From assembly GCF_021390325.1 (NCBI RefSeq), contig NZ_JAJUWU010000001.1, positions 186,001-250,000 of the forward strand: a DNA stretch of 64,000 bases, read 5' to 3'. Position numbers and translations under genes: made by a program. Positions 1 to 9,173 of the stretch are shown here, in pieces (positions within the stretch are counted from its first letter, which is position 1; every line of letters starts with the position of its first letter). The notes below the pieces were generated by a model. That model was given only the letters and a program-made list of their open reading frames with translations. It made no database searches and was not told the origin of the DNA. Source of the stretch: Jiella avicenniae. GTDB lineage: Bacteria; Pseudomonadota; Alphaproteobacteria; Rhizobiales; Rhizobiaceae.

Positions 1-542
1 ATTGCCTCGCCGGCAAGAGCGAAGGCTGCGGCGGGAAGGCGGCCGAGGCCGCCCGCAGCTTCAGCCGCAACGAGCTGTGCGATCTGAAGATCGTCGCCGG
101 CAACGAGTGCGCGAAGGCGGCGCCCGCCAATGCCGAGCTCGCCGCGGGAGAGCGGACGCGGCTGTTGATCGTCGAGGAAGATCCGGCGGCCGAGGCGCCC
201 CTGCCGTCGATCGACGTCGAGATCCTCTTCGCCTACGGCTCCGCCGAGCCGCTGCCGGCCTCCGGGACCGAGCTGCAGGACCTCGCCCGGCTGGTCACCG
301 ATCAGCGCTTTTCGAAGGATCGTTTCGTCGTCATCGGCCACACCGATGCGGCCGGCAGCGAGACCTACAACCAGGTCCTGTCGACGCAGCGCGCTGCGTC
401 GGTCCGCGATCGGCTGGTGTCGCTGACCGGCGCCGGGCCGGAGCGTTTCGTCGTCGCCGGGCGGGGCGAGAGCGATCTGAAGGACCAGGCCGACCCGCTC
501 GCCGCGCAGAACCGGCGGGTGCAGATCGTTCTCTTGAAGTGA
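1..542 (+). CDS. OmpA-family C-terminal domain protein (5' end outside window)
   Basis: The frame is open from the first complete codon at base 3, so the start lies upstream of the window; 179 codons are visible. The C-terminal 110 residues form an OmpA/MotB-like peptidoglycan-binding domain: a GHTD motif, then NQVLSTQRA and a final NRRVQIVLLK strand, typical of proteins that hold the cell wall from the periplasm or outer membrane. The part before it carries four cysteines in about 55 residues (CLAG, GCG, ELC, NEC), which resembles the small cysteine-rich repeats that precede OmpA domains in some secreted rhizobial proteins. Such proteins may be outer-membrane lipoproteins, but the N terminus is not visible. 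Unlinked to the pqq genes that follow 350 bases later. Confidence 0.85.
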   Translation, partial: CLAGKSEGCGGKAAEAARSFSRNELCDLKIVAGNECAKAAPANAELAAGERTRLLIVEEDPAAEAPLPSIDVEILFAYGSAEPLPASGTELQDLARLVTDQRFSKDRFVVIGHTDAAGSETYNQVLSTQRAASVRDRLVSLTGAGPERFVVAGRGESDLKDQADPLAAQNRRVQIVLLK

Positions 543-653
543 CCGCCGCAAGGCGCCTCGGCCGGGGCGCGGCATCGGCCGGGCGGTCGAGGCAGCGGAC
601 GGCCGGGCGATCCTTCGGCACCGACGCGATCGGTCGAGGCGGATCGACAGCAT

Positions 654-806
654 GTGCGTATCCTTGCCGCCCTCCTGATCCTCGTCGCCCTGATGCCGCC
701 CCGGCCCGCATCGGCGGACGACCGGGCGATCGTCGGGATGCCGGTTGTGGGAACTCTTCCCGATTCCCGGGAAACCGCGCTCGCCGGGTTTATACTTCGC
801 GCGTGA
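654..806 (+). CDS. Possible 50-residue secreted peptide, or gene remnant
   Basis: A GTG-started 50-codon frame lies in the 353-base gap between the OmpA-domain gene and pqqA. Its first 21 residues look like a signal peptide: MRILAALLILVAL, then PRPASA directly followed by DD. The remaining 29 residues match no family I know. A purine-rich GAGGCGGA stands 6 to 13 bases before the GTG. It could be a genuine small exported peptide, or the 5' end of a gene whose remainder has been lost. Nothing else is evident in this gap, which must also contain the pqqA promoter. Confidence 0.25.
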   Translation: MRILAALLILVALMPPRPASADDRAIVGMPVVGTLPDSRETALAGFILRA

Positions 807-895
807 AGCGGCATATTGGTAGTGGCGGGATGCGATCTGTTCCTGCGGGTTCGCCGCGGGAGAGAGCATCCACAATGCAAACGGGAGAGAGAGCT

Positions 896-973
896 ATGGC
901 CTGGAACAAGCCTGTTGTCACCGAAATCTGCATGGCGATGGAAATCAACGGCTACATGCCCGTCGAATTCTAA
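896..973 (+). CDS. pqqA: PqqA, precursor peptide of PQQ
   Basis: This 25-residue peptide is the substrate from which pyrroloquinoline quinone is built: a glutamate and a tyrosine are cross-linked, excised and oxidised. The conserved pair is visible as E16 and Y20 in AMEINGY, with the usual three-residue spacing, and the N-terminal MxWxxPxVxEI pattern matches the family. The ATG at 896 follows GGGAGAGAGA; an in-frame ATG at 875 would add seven residues but lies upstream of that ribosome site. The peptide stops five residues after the tyrosine, near the short end of the family. It is too short for a routine gene call. First gene of pqqABCDE, 18 bases before pqqB. Confidence 0.93.
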   Translation: MAWNKPVVTEICMAMEINGYMPVEF

Positions 974-991
974 TCGGTCGTGACTGCCGAT

Positions 992-1930
992 ATGGGCCGC
1001 GGGCGGGATGACCGCCTGCGGCTTTTTGTTTTGGGCTCGGCGGCCGGCGGCGGCTATCCGCAGTGGAACTGCCTGTGCGATGTCTGCCGGCTTTACTGGG
1101 CCGGCGACGAACGGGTCGTAGCGCGCTCCCAGTCCTCGATCGCCGCTTCCGCCGACGGGCGCAACTGGCTCCTTCTGAACGCCTCGCCGGATCTGCGCGA
1201 TCAGATCCTGAAATCGCCACGGCTCTCGCCGGCGGCGAGTGCCGGTCCCCCCGGGAGGCGGGCGACGCCGATCTCGGCCGTGCTCGTCACCAATGGCGAC
1301 GTCGATCACATCGCCGGGCTTTTGACGCTGCGCGAGAAGCAGCGTTTTCCGCTTTACGGGACCGCCGGCGTTCTCGGCATGATCGCGGACAGCCCGGTTT
1401 TCCAGGTGCTCGATCCGGCCTTCGTCGACAAGCGCCCGGTGGCGATCGGCGTCGGCTTCGAGCCCTTGCCGGGCCTTTTCGTCGAGATCTTCTCCGTGCC
1501 CGGCAAGGTGCCGCTGTTCATGGAAAAGGGCGAGGTGGACGTCGGCGAGGAAAGCGAGATGACCGTCGGCGTGAAGCTTTCGGCGCATGGAAAGACCGCC
1601 TTCTACATTCCCGGCTGCGCCCATCTGCCGGAGACGCTGAAAGCGCGCATTCGCGGCGCCGACACGCTGCTCTTCGACGGCACGCTCTATGCCGACGACG
1701 AGATGCGCCGGGCCGGCGTCGGGGAGAAGACCGGCCGGCGCATGGGCCACATGCCGATCTCGGGCGAGGGCGGCAGCCTCCACGCCTTCGAAGGGCTCGA
1801 CATTGCCCGCCGTGCCTATATCCACATCAACAACACGAACCCCGTTCTCGTCGAGGGGTCGAGCGAAAGAGGGACCGTCGAGGCCGCCGGCTGGACGGTC
1901 ACCCGTGACGGGATGGAGATCGCCTTATGA
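992..1930 (+). CDS. pqqB: PqqB, metallo-hydrolase-fold PQQ biosynthesis protein
   Basis: PqqB has a metallo-beta-lactamase fold and acts late in PQQ synthesis, probably hydroxylating the tyrosine-derived part of the excised Glu-Tyr intermediate. Family hallmarks are LGSAAGGGYPQWNC near the N terminus, NASPDLRDQI, and the metal-site motif NGDVDHIAGLL. About 312 residues from the ATG at 992; a GTG at 980 would add four residues, and neither start has a clear ribosome site, so coupling to pqqA is likely. The cysteines in WNCLCDVC are the cluster found in most PqqB proteins. The stop overlaps the pqqC start as ATGA. Confidence 0.95.
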   Translation: MGRGRDDRLRLFVLGSAAGGGYPQWNCLCDVCRLYWAGDERVVARSQSSIAASADGRNWLLLNASPDLRDQILKSPRLSPAASAGPPGRRATPISAVLVTNGDVDHIAGLLTLREKQRFPLYGTAGVLGMIADSPVFQVLDPAFVDKRPVAIGVGFEPLPGLFVEIFSVPGKVPLFMEKGEVDVGEESEMTVGVKLSAHGKTAFYIPGCAHLPETLKARIRGADTLLFDGTLYADDEMRRAGVGEKTGRRMGHMPISGEGGSLHAFEGLDIARRAYIHINNTNPVLVEGSSERGTVEAAGWTVTRDGMEIAL

Positions 1931-2694
1931 CTAATTCCCGATCCGAGATGATGACCGGTCCGGAACTCGAGGCGGCGCTGCGCCGGATCGGCGAGACGCG
2001 CTACCACTCGCTCCATCCCTTTCAGACCCTGTTGCAGGAAGGCCGGCTGAATCAGGCGCAGGTCCAGGCCTGGGCGCTGAATCGCTACTATTACCAGGCC
2101 AACATTCCGGTGAAGGACTCCTACATCCTCGCCCGGCTCGGCACGGTCGAGCTTCGCCGCGAGTGGCGCCAGCGCATTCTCGATCACGACGGCTCCGAGA
2201 CCGAGCGCGGCGGCATCGAGAAGTGGATCGCGCTGACCGACGGCGTCGGCCTCGATCGGGACTACGTCATGTCCGGCCGGGGTATCCTCGCCGGGACGCG
2301 CTTTGCCGTCGACGCCTATGTCCATTTCGTCCGCGACCGCTCGCTGCTCGAAGCCATCGCCTCGTCCCTGACGGAGCTCTTCTCGCCGAACGTCATCGGC
2401 GTGCGCACCAAGGGCATGCTGGCGCATTACGATTTCATCTCGCAGGAAACCCTGGCCTATTTCGACAAGCGGCCGGTGCAGGCCAAGCGCGACAGCGATT
2501 TCGCTCTCGGCTACTGCCTCGAATACGCCGACACGCGCGAGAAGCAGGAGGCGGTGATGGCGGCGCTGCGCTTCAAGTGCCAGGTTTTGTGGGCGCAGCT
2601 CGATGCGTTGTACTACGCCTATGTCGAGCCGGCCCTGACGCCGCCGGATGCCTGGCGTCCGGGCGAAGCGGAGAGCGGCCGGGAGGCGGCCTGA
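1927..2694 (+). CDS. pqqC: PqqC, pyrroloquinoline-quinone synthase
   Basis: PqqC catalyses the final cofactor-free ring closure and eight-electron oxidation that yield PQQ. The 255-residue length is normal. Recognisable family segments are RYHSLHPF near residue 28, [23 protein letters not shown], and the helix containing LTELFSPN and HYDFIS, which supply active-site histidines, tyrosines and arginines in characterised PqqC. Its ATG overlaps the pqqB stop and its TGA overlaps the pqqD ATG by one base, so the three genes are probably translationally coupled. It is distantly related to the TenA/heme-oxygenase-like fold. Confidence 0.96.
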   Translation: MTNSRSEMMTGPELEAALRRIGETRYHSLHPFQTLLQEGRLNQAQVQAWALNRYYYQANIPVKDSYILARLGTVELRREWRQRILDHDGSETERGGIEKWIALTDGVGLDRDYVMSGRGILAGTRFAVDAYVHFVRDRSLLEAIASSLTELFSPNVIGVRTKGMLAHYDFISQETLAYFDKRPVQAKRDSDFALGYCLEYADTREKQEAVMAALRFKCQVLWAQLDALYYAYVEPALTPPDAWRPGEAESGREAA

Positions 2695-2981
2695 TGGCGG
2701 AACTCCGGGGCATCGCCGACGACACCGTCCCGGCCCTGCCGCGCGGGGTGAAGTTCCGCGAGGACAAGGCCCGCGGCCGCCACGTGCTGCTCGGGCCGGA
2801 ACGGATCTTCGAGGCCGATCCGATCGCCACCGAGATCTTGAAGCGGATCGACGGCAGGACGACGTTCAAGGAGATCCTCGGTCAACTGACCCAGTTGTTC
2901 ACCGCCGACGAGGCGACGATCCGTCCGGATGTCGAGGCACTCCTGACGGATCTGTCCGACAAGCAGATGGTGACCTTATGA
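2694..2981 (+). CDS. pqqD: PqqD, PqqA chaperone
   Basis: PqqD is a small winged-helix-like protein that binds the PqqA peptide and presents it to the radical-SAM enzyme PqqE. The 95-residue product carries the family pattern: [18 protein letters not shown] at residues 15 to 32, a predicted beta-hairpin with [15 protein letters not shown], and a C-terminal helical part. It starts at the ATG inside the pqqC stop (TGATG) and its own stop overlaps the pqqE start as ATGA, matching the stoichiometric PqqD-PqqE complex. In some other methylotrophs pqqC and pqqD are fused; here they are separate. Confidence 0.95.
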   Translation: MAELRGIADDTVPALPRGVKFREDKARGRHVLLGPERIFEADPIATEILKRIDGRTTFKEILGQLTQLFTADEATIRPDVEALLTDLSDKQMVTL

Positions 2982-4114
2982 GCGAAACGATTCTTCTCGA
3001 TCGCCCGAGTGCGGCGGTCGAGCCCCGGCCGCAGCCGCCCCTCGGTCTTCTCGCCGAGGTGACTCACCGCTGCCCCTTGCGCTGCACCTACTGTTCCAAC
3101 CCGCTGCAGCTGGATCCGAAGTCTTCGGAACTCGATACCGAGACCTGGAAGCGCGTGTTCTCGGAAGCCGCCGAACTCGGCGTCATCCACCTTCACATGT
3201 CCGGCGGCGAGCCGACGGCGCGGCGCGACATCGTCGAACTGATGCGCCATGCCGCCGAGGTCGGCCTCTACACCAACCTCATCACCTCCGGGATCGGCGT
3301 CGACGAGGCGAAGCTCGACGCGCTCGTCGAGGCCGGCTGCGACCATATCCAGCTGTCGATGCAAGGCGCCGACGAGGGCATCACCCAGCGCGTCGGCGGT
3401 TACAAAGGCGGCTTCGAGCGAAAGCAGGCCTTCGCGCGGGCCGTCGTCGCCCGCGGCGTGCCGCTGACGCTCAACGCCGTGATCCACCGGATGAACATCC
3501 ATCAGGTGCCGGAGATGATCGAGAAGGCGGTGGAGTTCGGCGCCAAACGACTGGAGATCGCCCACACCCAATATTACGGCTGGGCGCTGAAGAACCGGGC
3601 GCAGCTGATGCCCGCCCGCGAGGACGTGGACCGGACCATCGAGGAGGTCGAGACGGCCCGCGAGCGCCTCAAGGGCACGCTGGTGATCGACGCGGTGTTC
3701 CCGGACTATTATGCCCGCTATCCGAAGCTCTGCAACGGGGGCTGGGGAACGCGGACCTTCTCGGTCACGCCGTCCGGCAAGGTGCTGCCCTGTCATGCCG
3801 CCGAGACGATCACCCATCTCGGCTTCTGGAACGTCCGCGACCACTCGCTCGCCGAGACCTGGTACGACGGGCCGGCCTTCGAGGCTTATCGCGGCACGTC
3901 CTGGATGAAGGAGCCCTGCCGCTCCTGCGAGCGCAAGCATGTCGACTTCGGCGGCTGCCGCTGCCAGGCCCTGGCTCTGACCGGCGACGCGGCGAACACC
4001 GATCCGGTCTGCATCAAGTCGCCGCTGCACGAGAGCATCGGGGCGATGGCGACGACGGAATCGGCCGTCGCCGAGCCGGGCGCGGCGACCTATCGCGGGT
4101 TTCGGGCGGGCTAA
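2978..4114 (+). CDS. pqqE: PqqE, radical SAM Glu-Tyr cross-linking enzyme
   Basis: PqqE forms the carbon-carbon bond between the conserved Glu and Tyr of PqqA, using S-adenosylmethionine and iron-sulfur clusters. The 378-residue protein has the radical SAM motif C32-x3-C36-x2-C39 (RCPLRCTYC), the SAM-contacting MSGGEPTAR stretch, and a C-terminal SPASM domain with cysteines in [21 protein letters not shown] and DPVC for auxiliary clusters. The start is the ATG overlapping the pqqD stop. About 30 N-terminal residues precede the first cysteine, slightly longer than usual. A stem (CGGGCGG/CCGCCCG, 4103-4132) spans its stop codon, before the convergent sgaA gene. Confidence 0.96.
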   Translation: MSETILLDRPSAAVEPRPQPPLGLLAEVTHRCPLRCTYCSNPLQLDPKSSELDTETWKRVFSEAAELGVIHLHMSGGEPTARRDIVELMRHAAEVGLYTNLITSGIGVDEAKLDALVEAGCDHIQLSMQGADEGITQRVGGYKGGFERKQAFARAVVARGVPLTLNAVIHRMNIHQVPEMIEKAVEFGAKRLEIAHTQYYGWALKNRAQLMPAREDVDRTIEEVETARERLKGTLVIDAVFPDYYARYPKLCNGGWGTRTFSVTPSGKVLPCHAAETITHLGFWNVRDHSLAETWYDGPAFEAYRGTSWMKEPCRSCERKHVDFGGCRCQALALTGDAANTDPVCIKSPLHESIGAMATTESAVAEPGAATYRGFRAG

Positions 4115-4144
4115 AACCTCCGCGTCCGCCCGACCGGCGCCGAG

Positions 4145-5353
4145 CTATTCGGCGGCCTGTCGCTCGGCCAGCACCGGTGCGTTCGCCTCGCGGAAATGGG
4201 CATGGGCCGCGGCGACGCCGGCGCCGGGCGTGATGTCCGCGCCCGCGTCGGCGAGCGAGATCTCCGCCGCAGCGAGCGCCGAAAGGCACATCACCTCGTT
4301 GAGATCGCCGAGATGGCCGATGCGGAAGACCTTGCCGTTCAGTCGCGCCAGCCCGCCGCCGAAGGAGGTATTGTAACGCTCGTAGGCGATCTTGATCACC
4401 CGGTTGGCGTCGACGCCCTCGGGCACGGTAATCGCCGAGACCGTGTCCGAATGCCACTGCGGCCCGGCCGCGACGAGCTTCAGGCCGAGCCCCTCGACGC
4501 CGCGGCGGACGCCTTCGGCGAGGCGCCGGTGCCGGGCAAAGACGTTGTCCAGCCCCTCCTCGAAGAGCATGTCGAGCGCGGCGCGCAGTCCGTGGAAGAA
4601 CTGCGTCGGCGGCGTGTAGGGGAAATAGCCCTGATCGTTCGTGGCGATCTGGTCGGCGAAGGTGAAATAGCTGCGGGCCATCTTCGGCCGCTCGTCCCGG
4701 TTCGCCGCGAGCGCCTTTTCCGAAACCGACAGGAACGACAGGCCGGCCGGCAGCATGAAGCCCTTCTGCGAGCCGGCGACGGCGAGGTCGACGCCCCATT
4801 CGTCCTGGCGAAAGTCGATCGAGGCGATCGAGGAGACGCCGTCGACGAAGAGCAGGGCGGGATGGGAATGGGCGTCGAGAAGCCTCCGCACGCCGGCGAT
4901 GTCGGAGGTGACGCCCGTGGCCGTCTCGTTGTGGGTGACGAAGACGGCACGGATCTCGTGACCGGTGTCGGCGGCGATCCGCTGCTCGTAGGCGTCGAGC
5001 GGGACGCCCTTGCCCCATTCGACGTCGACGACGTCGACGTCGAGGCCGAGACGCTGGGCCATCTCCACCCACAAATGGGAAAACTGCCCGAAGCGGGCCA
5101 TCAGCACCTTGTCGCCGCTTGCCAGCGTGTTCTGGACCGCCGCTTCCCAGGCGCCGGTGCCCGAGGAGGGGAACATGAACACCCGGCCGCTCTCGTTCCT
5201 GAAGGCGCGCTTCAGGTCACGGAACAGGCCGAGGGTCAGGTCCGGCAGATCCGGCGCCCGCTGATCCTCCATCGTCACGTTCATGGCGCGGCGCACCCGG
5301 TCCGGCACGTTGGTCGGTCCGGGAATGAAGAGCTGTCTGATGCCGTGTCTCAC
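4145..5353 (-). CDS. sgaA: Serine-glyoxylate aminotransferase
   Basis: A PLP-dependent class V aminotransferase that transfers the amino group of serine to glyoxylate, giving hydroxypyruvate and glycine; it is a core step of the serine cycle for formaldehyde assimilation. The chosen start is the GTG at 5353, preceded by GGAGGACGAC, giving 402 residues, the usual family length. Visible motifs are FIPGPTNVP at the N terminus, PSSGTGAWEAA, FVDGVSSI and the PLP-lysine stretch AVAGSQKGFMLP. It converges on pqqE, so one-carbon dissimilation and assimilation genes are neighbours. A related alanine-glyoxylate or other class V enzyme is possible, but the pqq context favours this assignment. Confidence 0.88.
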   Translation of the reverse strand: MRHGIRQLFIPGPTNVPDRVRRAMNVTMEDQRAPDLPDLTLGLFRDLKRAFRNESGRVFMFPSSGTGAWEAAVQNTLASGDKVLMARFGQFSHLWVEMAQRLGLDVDVVDVEWGKGVPLDAYEQRIAADTGHEIRAVFVTHNETATGVTSDIAGVRRLLDAHSHPALLFVDGVSSIASIDFRQDEWGVDLAVAGSQKGFMLPAGLSFLSVSEKALAANRDERPKMARSYFTFADQIATNDQGYFPYTPPTQFFHGLRAALDMLFEEGLDNVFARHRRLAEGVRRGVEGLGLKLVAAGPQWHSDTVSAITVPEGVDANRVIKIAYERYNTSFGGGLARLNGKVFRIGHLGDLNEVMCLSALAAAEISLADAGADITPGAGVAAAHAHFREANAPVLAERQAAE

Positions 5354-5583
5354 GTCGTCCTCCCTGTCGCGCCGCAGACGGCGTCGTCGGGCGCTGAGGG
5401 CGCCCGGATTTTGCCGCGATGGTAGCGAGGGCGGGAGTAAAGGGAACTTTAATTTTCTCATCGCATACGACAGAAAAACTTAGGGGTGGCGCCGGATTTT
5501 TTCCGCTTTCCGCCTTATGTCCTGATCCGGCACGCCGGGGGCGGGGCGTGACCGTCTTTGCACCAACGAGGAGATGAGCGGCG

Positions 5584-5964
5584 ATGGGACTTCTATCCGG
5601 CCTGATGGGCCTGACCAGCGACGTCGACGTGGACGAGGTTCGCGCCGAACTGGCACCGATCATGATCGACGGCGAAGAAATCGTCCTCGCCTTCATGGTG
5701 GTGCGGGACATGCTCGTCTTTACCGATCTCAGGCTGATCATCGTCGACAAGCAGGGCATGACCGGCCGAAAGCGGACGATCCAGTCGATCCCCTATCGGG
5801 CGATCACGACGTTTTCGATCGAGACGGCCGGCACCTTCGACGCCGATTCCGAAATGACCATCTGGATGAGCGGCCAGCCACCGCTCGTCCGTGAACTGTC
5901 GCGCCGGTCGAACATCGCCGGCATCCAGAAGGCCCTGGCCGAAGGCGTGCTCGCGCGGCGCTGA
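5584..5964 (+). CDS. Bacterial PH-domain protein
   Basis: A 126-residue soluble protein made of one bacterial pleckstrin-homology domain. The sequence has the beta-strand pattern of that fold: EEIVLAFMVVRDMLVFTDLRLIIVDKQG, then RTIQSIPYRAITTFSIET, and a C-terminal helix (NIAGIQKALAEGVL) that caps the barrel. A ribosome site GAGGAG lies about 8 bases before the ATG. Its function is unknown; family members are small, widespread and often stress-associated or oligomeric. It is a single gene, divergent from sgaA across a 230-base gap in which no operator stands out. Confidence 0.85.
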   Translation: MGLLSGLMGLTSDVDVDEVRAELAPIMIDGEEIVLAFMVVRDMLVFTDLRLIIVDKQGMTGRKRTIQSIPYRAITTFSIETAGTFDADSEMTIWMSGQPPLVRELSRRSNIAGIQKALAEGVLARR

Positions 5965-6058
5965 GGGGCGCAATTGCCCCGGCGACAGGTTTTCGCCGCT
6001 TTGGTAAAAAAATCTTAAGCTTGATGGATCGAAATCGCATCTCGGGAGTTGAGAAGCG

Positions 6059-6571
6059 ATGCCGACGATCACCACCGCCATAAGATTTGCCGAAGTGAGG
6101 GACGCCGCCGCCCTGGCGAACGTCCACGAGTCGGCTTGGCGCGGCGCCTATGCAGGCCTGATCCCCCATGGCTGCCTGAATTCGATCCTCCAGCGGCGGC
6201 AGTCCGGCTGGTGGCAGCGCGCGGTGCAGGGCGGCGCGGGCATCCTCGTCGTCGAATATTGCGGTGAAACGATCGGCTACGCCACCATGGGGCGAAACCG
6301 GACCGAAGCCCTCGCCGTCGACGGCGAAATCTACGAATTGTATCTCAAGCCGTCCCACCAGGGCGTCGGTTTCGGCCGGCGCCTTTTTGCTGCCAGCCGG
6401 AAGCTTCTGCGCGAGCGGAGCTTCGAAAGTCACGCCGTCTGGGCGCTCGCCGACAATTCGCTGGCCACCGGTTTCTACGAGCGGCTGGGCGGTGAGGTGA
6501 TCGCCGAAGGCGAGGAGCGGTTTGCCGACAAGGCGCTTCGCAAGATCGCCTATGCCTGGCCCGCGAAGTGA
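6059..6571 (+). CDS. GNAT-family N-acetyltransferase
   Basis: A 170-residue GNAT acyltransferase; substrate unknown. The first half contains the helix pair typical of RimI-like members (AAALANVHESAWRGAYAGLIP). The acetyl-CoA-binding segment is EIYELYLKPSHQGVGFGRRLFAAS, where QGVGFGRRL matches the Q/RxxGxG/A signature at about residues 100 to 108. The C-terminal part (ALADNSLATGFYERLGG) is the conserved strand-helix with the catalytic tyrosine FYE. It stands alone, 95 bases after the PH-domain gene, and faces purD across about 115 bases. Confidence 0.85.
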   Translation: MPTITTAIRFAEVRDAAALANVHESAWRGAYAGLIPHGCLNSILQRRQSGWWQRAVQGGAGILVVEYCGETIGYATMGRNRTEALAVDGEIYELYLKPSHQGVGFGRRLFAASRKLLRERSFESHAVWALADNSLATGFYERLGGEVIAEGEERFADKALRKIAYAWPAK

Positions 6572-6685
6572 TCCGGCCTCGCGATCGGCTGCAGGAACGG
6601 CATTGCGCCACGGGCTGACGCACCCGCAATTCCCGAGCGAAGAGGTGCGGACGCCTCGCCCGGTCGTACCGTCCGGCGTCGAGGG

Positions 6686-7957
6686 TCAGGCACCCTCGAC
6701 CATGATGGCCCGGTGGCCGATGTCGGTGCGGAAGAAGCCGTCGTCCCAGCCCACCTGATCCACCGCCGCGTAGGCTCGCGCCGCCGCTTCGCGCACCGTG
6801 GCGCCGCGCGCGGTGACGTTCAGCACCCGGCCGCCGGTCGCCACGAGCTGGTCGCCGTCACGGCTGGTGCCGGCATGGAAGACGTGGGTGACCGCGTCGT
6901 CGGCCGGAAGTTTCGTGATCTCGGTGCCCTTCTTGTAGCTTCCCGGATAGCCTTCCGCCGCCATCACCACCGTCAGCGCCCGGTCCCGAGACCATGTCGG
7001 CGCGACGGCGGAGACGTCGCCCTTGGCGGCCGCCAGGAAGGCCTCGAGCGGATCGCTGTCGAGACGCATCATCAGGACCTGCGCTTCGGGATCGCCGAAG
7101 CGGACGTTGTATTCGATCAGCTTCGGCCCGGTCTCGGTCAGCATCAGCCCGGCATAGAGGATGCCCCGAAACGGCGCGCCGATCTCGGCCATGCCCTTCA
7201 GCGTCGGCTCGACGATCTCCCTCATCGCCCGCTCGACCAGACGCTCGCTCATCGCCAGAGCCGGCGAATAGGCGCCCATGCCGCCGGTGTTCGGTCCGCG
7301 GTCGCGGTCGAAGGCGCGCTTGTGGTCCTGGGCGGTGCCGAACACGACGGCCCTGCTGCCGTCGCAAAGGCAGAAGAGGCTGGCCTCCTCGCCTTCGAGG
7401 AATTCTTCGATGACGATCTCGGCGCCCGGACCGCCGAAGTCGCCTTCGAAGCAGCCGTCGACCGCCGCCATCGCCTCGGCCCGGTTGGTCGCGATGGTCA
7501 CGCCCTTGCCGGCCGCCAGCCCGTCGGCCTTGATCACCGTCGGATAGCCGGTCTCGTCGAGATAGGTCTTGGCCGCGGCCGCGTCGGTGAAGCGCTTGTA
7601 TCGGGCGGTGGGAATGTCGTGGCGTGAGCACAGATCCTTGGTGAAGCCCTTCGAGCCCTCGAGCCGCGCGGCGGCCGCCGACGGCCCGAAGACGAGGATG
7701 CCGGCTTCCTCCAGCCGGTCCGCCAGACCGGCCACCAGCGGCGCCTCCGGCCCGACGACGACGAGGCCGATGCCGGCATCGCGGCAGAAGCGGACGATCG
7801 CATCGTGATCGGCGACGTCGAGCGAGACGATTTCCGCGCATTCGGCGATGCCGGGATTGCCGGGCGCCGCATAGAGCCGGTTCAGCATCGGCGACTGGGC
7901 GATCTTCCAGGCGAGGGCATGTTCGCGGCCGCCGGAGCCGATCAAGAGGACATCCAT
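6686..7957 (-). CDS. purD: Phosphoribosylamine-glycine ligase (GARS)
   Basis: PurD is an ATP-grasp ligase that joins glycine to phosphoribosylamine in the second step of purine synthesis. The 423-residue length is standard. It opens with the family signature [16 protein letters not shown], contains the ATP-grasp stretch [20 protein letters not shown] and the [12 protein letters not shown] signature, and ends in the usual [24 protein letters not shown]. The ATG at 7957 is preferred because AGGA lies about 7 bases ahead; an ATG two codons earlier sits on top of that site. Not clustered with other pur genes here. It is divergent from ubiA. Confidence 0.96.
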   Translation of the reverse strand: MDVLLIGSGGREHALAWKIAQSPMLNRLYAAPGNPGIAECAEIVSLDVADHDAIVRFCRDAGIGLVVVGPEAPLVAGLADRLEEAGILVFGPSAAAARLEGSKGFTKDLCSRHDIPTARYKRFTDAAAAKTYLDETGYPTVIKADGLAAGKGVTIATNRAEAMAAVDGCFEGDFGGPGAEIVIEEFLEGEEASLFCLCDGSRAVVFGTAQDHKRAFDRDRGPNTGGMGAYSPALAMSERLVERAMREIVEPTLKGMAEIGAPFRGILYAGLMLTETGPKLIEYNVRFGDPEAQVLMMRLDSDPLEAFLAAAKGDVSAVAPTWSRDRALTVVMAAEGYPGSYKKGTEITKLPADDAVTHVFHAGTSRDGDQLVATGGRVLNVTARGATVREAAARAYAAVDQVGWDDGFFRTDIGHRAIMVEGA

Positions 7958-8122
7958 GCGCATTTCCTGGCTCGAGCCGCTGTCTGACTTCTTCATGAGA
8001 GTGGCGATAGGGGCCGACGGGCCGCGAGGTCAAGGACGGCGGCTGGCGAAAAAATCGCGGCAGGAAGGATTGCGGCGTGATTTTCACTTGACTGCAGCAA
8101 TCATGCACACACTGTGGTCGCC

Positions 8123-9130
8123 ATGGCGAATCTCAAAACCAGCCTGGCTGAATCACCCGATCGGGTCTCCGACGCGCCGGTGTACAACTGGGTCTATCGC
8201 TGGCTGCCGAGGGCGATCTGGCCCTACGCTCAGCTCGCCCGTTGGGACCGGCCGATCGGCTGGCAGCTCCTGTTGTGGCCCTGCTGGTGGTCGGCGGCGC
8301 TGGCGCCCCAGGCGGTTGCGCCGAGCGCGGTGCATACGGGACTGCCCAGCCTGTGGCACCTGTTCCTGTTTCTCGTCGGCGCGATCGCCATGCGCGGCGC
8401 GGGCTGCACCTACAACGACCTCGTCGATCACGACATCGACGACAAGGTGGCGCGGACCCGCTCGCGCCCGCTGCCCTCCGGGCGGGTCAGCCGCGGGCAG
8501 GCGAAGCTGTTTCTCGTCCTGCAGTCGCTGCTCGGCTTTCTCGTCCTCCTCCAGTTCAATCCCTTCGCGGTGCTTCTCGGCATCCTGTCGCTCCTGACGG
8601 TGGCGATCTATCCGTTTCTCAAGCGCTTCACCGACTGGCCGCAGCTCGGCCTCGGCCTCGCCTTTTCGTGGGGCGCGCTGATGGGCTGGGCCGGCCACTG
8701 GGGCTCGCTGTCGCTGTCGCCGCTGCTGCTCTATGCCGGGTCGATCCTCTGGACGATCGGCTACGACACGATCTATGCGCACCAGGACAAGGAGGACGAC
8801 GCGCTCGTCGGCGTCAGGTCGACGGCTCGCCTGTTCGGCCAGCGGACGCGCGAAGCGCTGACGGTCCTCTATCTCGGGACGATCATCCTGTTCTTCGCCG
8901 CCTTCGCCACGTCCCCGATGGGCGCTGCGGGGGGCCCTTCCTGGCCCGCCTACGCGGCGCTCGCCATCGGCGCGGTGCAGATGGTCTGGCAGATCCTCAG
9001 CCTCGACATCGACGATCCCGATCAGTGCCTCGGCCTGTTCAAGTCGAACACGGTGTTCGGCTGGATCATCTTCTTCGGCCTGATCTTCTCGGCGCTGTTC
9101 TCGCTGTCGATGCCGGTCGCCGCCGGCTGA
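8123..9130 (+). CDS. ubiA: 4-hydroxybenzoate polyprenyltransferase
   Basis: UbiA attaches the polyprenyl tail to 4-hydroxybenzoate in ubiquinone synthesis; it is an inner-membrane enzyme. The two aspartate-rich prenyl-diphosphate/magnesium motifs are present: NDLVDHDIDD in the first half and DTIYAHQDKEDD in the second. Hydrophobic stretches are consistent with eight or nine membrane helices, and the 335-residue length fits with a slightly long soluble N terminus. The ATG at 8123 is chosen; a GTG at 8114 would add three residues. No Shine-Dalgarno is visible; a CTTGAC at 8087-8092 with a weak -10-like CACTGT 17 bases later would place transcription near the ATG. Confidence 0.94.
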   Translation: MANLKTSLAESPDRVSDAPVYNWVYRWLPRAIWPYAQLARWDRPIGWQLLLWPCWWSAALAPQAVAPSAVHTGLPSLWHLFLFLVGAIAMRGAGCTYNDLVDHDIDDKVARTRSRPLPSGRVSRGQAKLFLVLQSLLGFLVLLQFNPFAVLLGILSLLTVAIYPFLKRFTDWPQLGLGLAFSWGALMGWAGHWGSLSLSPLLLYAGSILWTIGYDTIYAHQDKEDDALVGVRSTARLFGQRTREALTVLYLGTIILFFAAFATSPMGAAGGPSWPAYAALAIGAVQMVWQILSLDIDDPDQCLGLFKSNTVFGWIIFFGLIFSALFSLSMPVAAG

Positions 9131-9173
9131 GGCGCTCGCCGCGTCTCGCGGTCGATTTTCGATCTCGTCGGCG

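Noticed and set aside
4103-4132. Hairpin between pqqE and sgaA as a terminator
   Set aside because: The 7-bp stem with a 16-base loop includes the pqqE stop and lacks a T-run; too weak to list as a terminator.
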